DNA of 64,000 bases. It comes from Burkholderiales bacterium. Its GTDB lineage: Bacteria; Pseudomonadota; Gammaproteobacteria; Burkholderiales; Burkholderiaceae_C. Where the stretch lies: assembly GCA_016703325.1 (NCBI GenBank), contig JADJCH010000026.1, forward strand, positions 1 through 64,000, written 5' to 3'. Both the position numbers and the translations under genes were made by a program. The notes below the pieces were generated by a model. It had not been told where the DNA came from. It searched no databases and saw only the letters and a program-made list of their open reading frames with translations. Positions 60,278-64,000 of the stretch are shown piece after piece (the stretch's first letter is position 1; each line of letters starts with the position of its first letter).

Positions 60278-61017
60278 TTCCCGCCTCCGATCATGCCGGG
60301 CACCTGCACGCGCTGCTCGATGAAATGAGGCGATGCGGTTGATGCGAAGGCCGAGATGAAGTACAGGCCGGTCACCGCCAGATAGATCTCGATGCCGCGC
60401 GAAGTTTCTTCCTGCGCCTGCATGGCGAACATGGTCAGCTCGGCGATGCTCACCGCGAAGGCCACCGACGAGTTCTTGATGATGTTCATCGACTCGCTGG
60501 TCAGCGGCGGGATGACGATGCGAAAGGCCATCGGCAGCAGCACGTAGCGGTAGGTCTGCGGCAGCGTCAGGCCCACGGCCAGCCCGGCGTAGCGCTGGCC
60601 GCGCGGCAGGCTCTGGATGCCGGCGCGCACCTGCTCGGAGATGCGCGCCGAGGTGAAGAAGCCCAGCCCCAGCACCACCAGGATGAAGGACGGCACGTCC
60701 TTGAGGGGCGGCACGAGCGCCGGCAGCACGTGGTACCAGAGGAAGATCTGCACCAGCAGCGGGATGTTGCGGAACAGCTCCGTCCAGGCGTTGCCGATGC
60801 CCACCAGCAGCCGGCTCGGCGTGGTGCGCAGGATGCCCATCAGCGAGCCCACCAGCAACGCCACCGCCAGCGCCAGCAGCGCCACCCACAGCGTCCAGCC
60901 CCAGGCCGAGAGCATCCACTCCAGGTAGGTGATGTCGCCGCCACCGCCGAAGCAGCGCGGCATGACTTCACCGTCGATGGTGTTCTTGCAGAACACCTGC
61001 CAATCCCAGGTTGCCAC
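60274..61017 (-). CDS. gltJ: Glutamate/aspartate ABC transporter permease GltJ
   Basis: 247 residues. It begins with the GltJ-type periplasmic segment (WDWQVFCKNTIDGEVMPRCF) before the first helix. The EAA loop ARISEQVRAGIQSLPRGQRY and GLAVGLTLPQTYRYVLLPMA is clear. The start is GTG at 61017 with GAGGAGG 5-11 nt upstream. It pairs with GltK to form the membrane channel. Confidence 0.92.
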   Translation of the reverse strand: MATWDWQVFCKNTIDGEVMPRCFGGGGDITYLEWMLSAWGWTLWVALLALAVALLVGSLMGILRTTPSRLLVGIGNAWTELFRNIPLLVQIFLWYHVLPALVPPLKDVPSFILVVLGLGFFTSARISEQVRAGIQSLPRGQRYAGLAVGLTLPQTYRYVLLPMAFRIVIPPLTSESMNIIKNSSVAFAVSIAELTMFAMQAQEETSRGIEIYLAVTGLYFISAFASTASPHFIEQRVQVPGMIGGGK

Positions 61018-61140
61018 GGGGGCCTCCTCATTGGGTTACATCGTCCGGGCGGGTCCCGGGATCAGACCGACTTCGCGCTCGGCGCCGCCAGATCCGACCC
61101 GCGCCGCGCCAGGTGCTCGACTCCAGCAAACGCCGCGGAA

Positions 61141-61153
61141 CCGGCTTTGCCGG
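61141..61153. repeat. Short GC stem-loop (CCGGC-TTT-GCCGG), second copy
   Basis: Identical to the element at 1405, again inside an ABC transporter operon, here between gltI and gltJ. The intergenic stretch 61018-61217 otherwise shows nothing. It could separate expression levels of binding protein and permease. Confidence 0.5.
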
Positions 61154-61217
61154 GCCGCTGGCGTGCCGGCGCGGCGGCCACAGGCCCGGCGGCTCACCGA
61201 GGGGGGCGTAGGGTGGG

Positions 61218-62108
61218 TCACTTCTTCGCGTAGTCTTCCATCGGCCGGTCGTTCGGGCTGGCCCAGGCGGCCTTGGTGGCCTCCGACAGCAGCAGGCCGA
61301 TCCGGGTGTTGGCCGGCGGGATGGGCTGCATGAACCACTTGTCGTAGAGCTTGGCCATGTCGCCGGACTTGATCAGCCCTTGGATGCTGCCGTCCACCGC
61401 CTTCTTGAAGGCCACATCGTCCTTGCGCAGCATGCAGGCGATCGGCTCGACCGACAGCACTTCACCCACGATCTTGAAGTTCGCCGGGTTCTTCGACTTG
61501 GCGATGTTGGCCGCCAGGATGGAGCCGTCCATCACGAAGGCGTCGGCACGGCCGGACTCCAGCAGCAGGAAGCTGTCGGCGTGGTCCTTGCCGAACACCT
61601 CCTTGAAGTCCACACCGGTGGCCCGCTCGTGTTTGCGCAGGGTCTGCACCGAAGTCGTACCGGTGGTGGTGGCCACACTCTTGCCATTGAGCTGCGCGAT
61701 GCCGGTGATGCCGGAATTGGCCTTCACTGCGATGCGCACTTCCTCGACGTAGGTCGTCACCGCGAAGGACACGTCCTTCTGCCGCGTGGCGTTGTTGGTG
61801 GTGGAGCCGCACTCCAGGTCCACCGTGCCGTTCTGCACCAGCGGGATGCGGTTCTGCGAGGTCACCGGCTGGTACTTGATCTCCAGCTTGGCCAGGCCCA
61901 GCTGCTTCTGCAGGTCGGCGATCACCCGCTCGGCCATCTCGGTGTGGAAGCCCACGAACTTGCCGTTGCCCAGGGTGTAGGACAGGCCGGAGGACTCGCG
62001 CACGCCCAGCGAAATCGAGCCACTGTCCTTGATCTTCTGGAGGGTGTCGGCTTGCGCCGTGCCGAGGGTGGCCAGCAGGGAGGCCAGGAGCAAGAGGGAG
62101 GTTTTCAT
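61218..62108 (-). CDS. gltI: Glutamate/aspartate ABC transporter substrate-binding protein
   Basis: 296 residues. Signal peptide MKTSLLLLASLLATLGTAQA; mature part starts DTLQKIKDSGSISLGVRESS, with DLECGSTTNNATRQKDVSFA and GKSVATTTGTTSVQTLRKHE characteristic of GltI. The C-terminus is DKWFMQPIPPANTRIGLLLS. AAGGAG lies 7 nt before ATG 62108; ATG at 62123 is an alternative with no such site. First gene of gltIJKL. Confidence 0.94.
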   Translation of the reverse strand: MKTSLLLLASLLATLGTAQADTLQKIKDSGSISLGVRESSGLSYTLGNGKFVGFHTEMAERVIADLQKQLGLAKLEIKYQPVTSQNRIPLVQNGTVDLECGSTTNNATRQKDVSFAVTTYVEEVRIAVKANSGITGIAQLNGKSVATTTGTTSVQTLRKHERATGVDFKEVFGKDHADSFLLLESGRADAFVMDGSILAANIAKSKNPANFKIVGEVLSVEPIACMLRKDDVAFKKAVDGSIQGLIKSGDMAKLYDKWFMQPIPPANTRIGLLLSEATKAAWASPNDRPMEDYAKK

Positions 62109-62186
62109 CGGGAACTCCTTCAAGGAGGGGTTGCGGGTGACGGAGAAGGTGAGGTTCGGTGTGGGCAGGTCGGCCGGGATGCCCGC

Positions 62187-63467
62187 TCAGGGGTACAGAC
62201 CCCGCAGTGCGCGGGCCTGCAGGACACGTTCGCAGGCGGCGACGAAGGCGGCAGTGCGCAAGGGGATGCGCTTGGCCTGCGCGGTGCGCCAGATGCCGTC
62301 GAAGGCCTCCGACAGCACGCGGTCGAGCCGCTGGTTGATGTCGTCCTCGGTCCAGAAGAAGCTGGAGGCGTTCTGCACCCACTCGAAGTAGCTCACCGTC
62401 ACCCCGCCGGCGTTGGCCAGCACGTCCGGCAGCACCAGGGCGCCCTGGTCCAGCAGCAGGTCTTCGGCCTGGGGCGTGGTCGGGCCGTTGGCGCCTTCGA
62501 CGATCAGCCGGGCGCGGATCGCGCCGGCGTTGTGCTCGGTGATCTGGCGCTCCAGCGCGGCGGGCAGCATCACTTCGCAGTCCACCCCCCAGAAGGCGCT
62601 GTCGTCGATGCGGTCGACCCCCGGGAACTCGCCGATCGCGCCGCCGGCCTGCAGGTGCGCCTGCAGCGCATGCGGGTCGATGCCGGCGTCGCAGTGGATC
62701 GAGCCGCCGATATCCTGCACCGCGACGATGCGTGCGCCGTGGGCATGGAACACCCGCGCCGCCGCATTGCCGACGTTGCCGAAGCCCTGGATTGCCACGC
62801 GCGCCCCCGCCATCTCCATCTGGAGGCGGCGCATGGCCTCGCGGGCCACCACGTAGCAGCCGCGGCCGGTGGCGTCGCGCCGCCCCAGGCTGCCGCCCAG
62901 GCTGACCGGCTTGCCGGTCACCACGCCGGTCTGGGTGCTGCCCTGGTTGATGGAGTAGGTGTCCATCATCCAGGCCATGACCTGCTCGTTGGTGTTGACG
63001 TCCGGGGCCGGGATGTCGCGGTCCGGGCCGATGATCAGGCCGATCTCGGAGGTGTAGCGGCGCGTCAGCCGCTCCAGTTCCGGGGCGGTCAGCTGCTTCG
63101 GATCGATGCGGATGCCCCCCTTGGCGCCGCCGTAGGGCAGGTTGACCGCAGCGTTCTTGATGGTCATCCAGCCGGCCAGCGCCATCACCTCGGGCAGGTT
63201 CACCGCCGGGTGGTAGCGCACGCCGCCCTTGCCGGGGCCGCGCGAGAGGTTGTGCTGCACGCGGTAGCCCTCGAAGTGCTCGATGCGGCCGTCGTCCATG
63301 CGCACCGGCACGTCCACGATCAGCGCACGCTTGGGCCGGCGCAGCGTCTCGACCCAGCGCGACAGGCCACCCAGGTGCGGCTCGACGCGGTCGAGCTGCT
63401 CCAGGAACATGCCCCAGGGACCGGGGTGCTGCGGGTCGATGTAGGAAGGCAGTTTGTGGGCGTCCAT
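62187..63467 (-). CDS. gdhA: Glutamate dehydrogenase
   Basis: 426 residues. Converts glutamate to 2-oxoglutarate and ammonia. The catalytic lysine region is RVQHNLSRGPGKGGVRYHPA, and YGGAKGGIRIDPKQL follows. The NAD(P) loop reads GARVAIQGFGNVGNAAARVF. The length fits the catabolic NAD-type hexameric enzyme. Its location between an asparaginase relic and gltIJKL suggests glutamate use as carbon and nitrogen source. Confidence 0.94.
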   Translation of the reverse strand: MDAHKLPSYIDPQHPGPWGMFLEQLDRVEPHLGGLSRWVETLRRPKRALIVDVPVRMDDGRIEHFEGYRVQHNLSRGPGKGGVRYHPAVNLPEVMALAGWMTIKNAAVNLPYGGAKGGIRIDPKQLTAPELERLTRRYTSEIGLIIGPDRDIPAPDVNTNEQVMAWMMDTYSINQGSTQTGVVTGKPVSLGGSLGRRDATGRGCYVVAREAMRRLQMEMAGARVAIQGFGNVGNAAARVFHAHGARIVAVQDIGGSIHCDAGIDPHALQAHLQAGGAIGEFPGVDRIDDSAFWGVDCEVMLPAALERQITEHNAGAIRARLIVEGANGPTTPQAEDLLLDQGALVLPDVLANAGGVTVSYFEWVQNASSFFWTEDDINQRLDRVLSEAFDGIWRTAQAKRIPLRTAAFVAACERVLQARALRGLYP

Positions 63468-63469
63468 GC

Positions 63470-63739
63470 TCAGTACTCCAGGAAGATGCGTTGCAGCTGC
63501 TGCGCCGTGGCACCCTGCGCCAGCGCGACCATCGCCAGGATGCGGGCCTTCTGCGGGTTCAGGTCGTGTGCGGCGACCGAGCCGTTGCCGGTGCCGCCGT
63601 GGTTCACGCCGGCACCGGCGATGGTGCCGCCGGTGGCCAGCAGCACCACCTGCGGCCTGGACTGGGCGTGCAGCGCGGCCGACAGGCTGAGCAAGGCCAG
63701 GCCGCTGGCGACGCGGCGCAGGATCTGTGAAAACGTCAT
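63470..63739 (-). pseudogene. Miniature asparaginase relic: motif blocks joined by internal deletions
   Basis: 89 codons with signal peptide (LRRVASGLALLSLSAALHAQ) and intact frame. It retains three conserved asparaginase blocks only: LLATGGTIAGAG (N-terminal catalytic Thr), GGTGNGSV (mid C-terminal domain) and AAHDLNPQKARILAMVAL to IFLEY (C-terminus). About 230 residues between and around them are missing, including the second Thr/Lys/Asp site. GGAGAC precedes ATG 63739, and it lies 2 nt before gdhA. It cannot be an active asparaginase; a retained short exported peptide is possible. Confidence 0.8.
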
Positions 63740-63854
63740 CGGTTGTCTCCTCAAGGGATGGGTGGGGTGCAGAACATCGGGACGAGTCGCCCCGCGGGCC
63801 GCCCGGCGGGGCGGTCCGTGTGAAACCAGGTTGGGGTCAGGGGTGAGCGCGGAG

Positions 63855-63870
63855 CCGGTCGCAGGACCGG
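63855..63870 (-). terminator. Stem-loop after the partial binding-protein gene
   Basis: CCGGTC, GCAG, GACCGG right after the stop at 63878. A second GC stem (GCCCCGC at 63789, GCGGGGC at 63806) follows. No U-run. The rest of 63740-63877 holds no other feature. Confidence 0.4.
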
Positions 63871-63877
63871 GCGGCGC

Positions 63878-64000
63878 TCAGTCGGAGGCGCTGCTGCTGG
63901 GTTGTCGGAAAAGTTCCAGCAGCGCCGGGGAGGGTGGCCAGTTCAGGTTGAGGCCGGAGGGGGGGATGGGTCGCTCGAACCAGCGCTGGTAGATGCGCAG
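63878..64000 (-). CDS. Second GltI-like amino-acid ABC binding protein (partial, C-terminus only)
   Basis: 41 codons from the window edge to the stop at 63878. They read LRIYQRWFERPIPPSGLNLN and SPALLELFRQ, the typical end of GltI-type proteins (compare DKWFMQPIPP in the protein at 61218). It is a different, apparently complete homologue upstream of the asparaginase relic. Only this end is visible. Confidence 0.75.
   Translation of the reverse strand: MRIYQRWFERPIPPSGLNLNWPPSPALLELFRQPSSSASD

Noticed and set aside
61018..62186. Sigma-54 promoter ahead of gltI for the AatR-like regulator
   Set aside because: No TGGCAC/TTGC pair with the right spacing was found between gdhA and gltI; the operon promoter may lie further upstream.

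Overview
This window looks like chromosomal DNA of a high-GC betaproteobacterium, probably a Burkholderiales member of the Sphaerotilus/Leptothrix/Rubrivivax/Ideonella type. The evidence is the conserved betaproteobacterial order pyrG-kdsA-eno-ftsB, the SuhB, TrmJ, CysE, DarP, PmbA and Mog homologues, and the codon use. The genus is inferred from gene content and not proven. I saw no tRNA, rRNA, transposase or prophage genes.

Layout. 1-2.5 kb: a sugar-type ABC transporter operon (two RbsC-like permeases and a periplasmic binding protein whose gene is broken by several frameshifts), cut by the window edge. 2.7-10.8 kb: argG, a PAS-GGDEF-EAL protein, then pyrG-kdsA-eno-ftsB. 10.9-21.4 kb: a sigma-54 activator and three transcription units, each preceded by a TGGCACG-N4-TTGATAC element. 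These carry a transporter/thioredoxin-like/hydrolase operon, an octaheme cytochrome-cytochrome b-Rieske-DUF302-DsrE operon, and a CcoG-type ferredoxin gene, and look like one co-regulated electron-transfer regulon. 21.5-25.1 kb: an integral-membrane acyltransferase and two GNAT/CelD-like acetyltransferases. 25.2-34.9 kb: housekeeping genes (suhB with a long basic tail, trmJ, cysE, mog, darP, pmbA), a diguanylate cyclase, an orphan TRAP-type binding protein and an SDR.

35-53.3 kb is an accessory and defence region. It starts with a three-gene operon (DUF6932-like nucleotidyltransferase, HTH protein, S-4TM pore-forming effector) that has its own promoter/operator and an apparently leaderless start. 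A Xre/ParS-RES toxin-antitoxin pair follows, then a type III CRISPR-Cas locus in two halves. The adaptation half is cas1-cas2-leader-array 1 (5 repeats). The effector half is cas6-cas10-(Cas7-Csx10 fusion)-(1507-codon multi-RAMP protein)-leader-array 2 (17 repeats). Both halves are transcribed on the minus strand. A TacA/TacT toxin-antitoxin pair, two MITE-like elements, stray repeats, a DUF559 remnant and an MqsA-like remnant lie between them. The effector set is closest to type III-D (Csx10 present) but is unusually fused.

53.3-64 kb: an EamA transporter, a quinone oxidoreductase, and a glutamate/aspartate uptake and catabolism operon (GltIJKL, glutamate dehydrogenase, a miniature asparaginase relic and an AatR/AatS two-component system).

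A recurring oddity is single-base frameshifts, several at C or G runs, in otherwise well-conserved genes (sugar-binding protein, cas1, DUF559, both large RAMP genes). These could be real decay or assembly error and should be settled before any functional claim about them.
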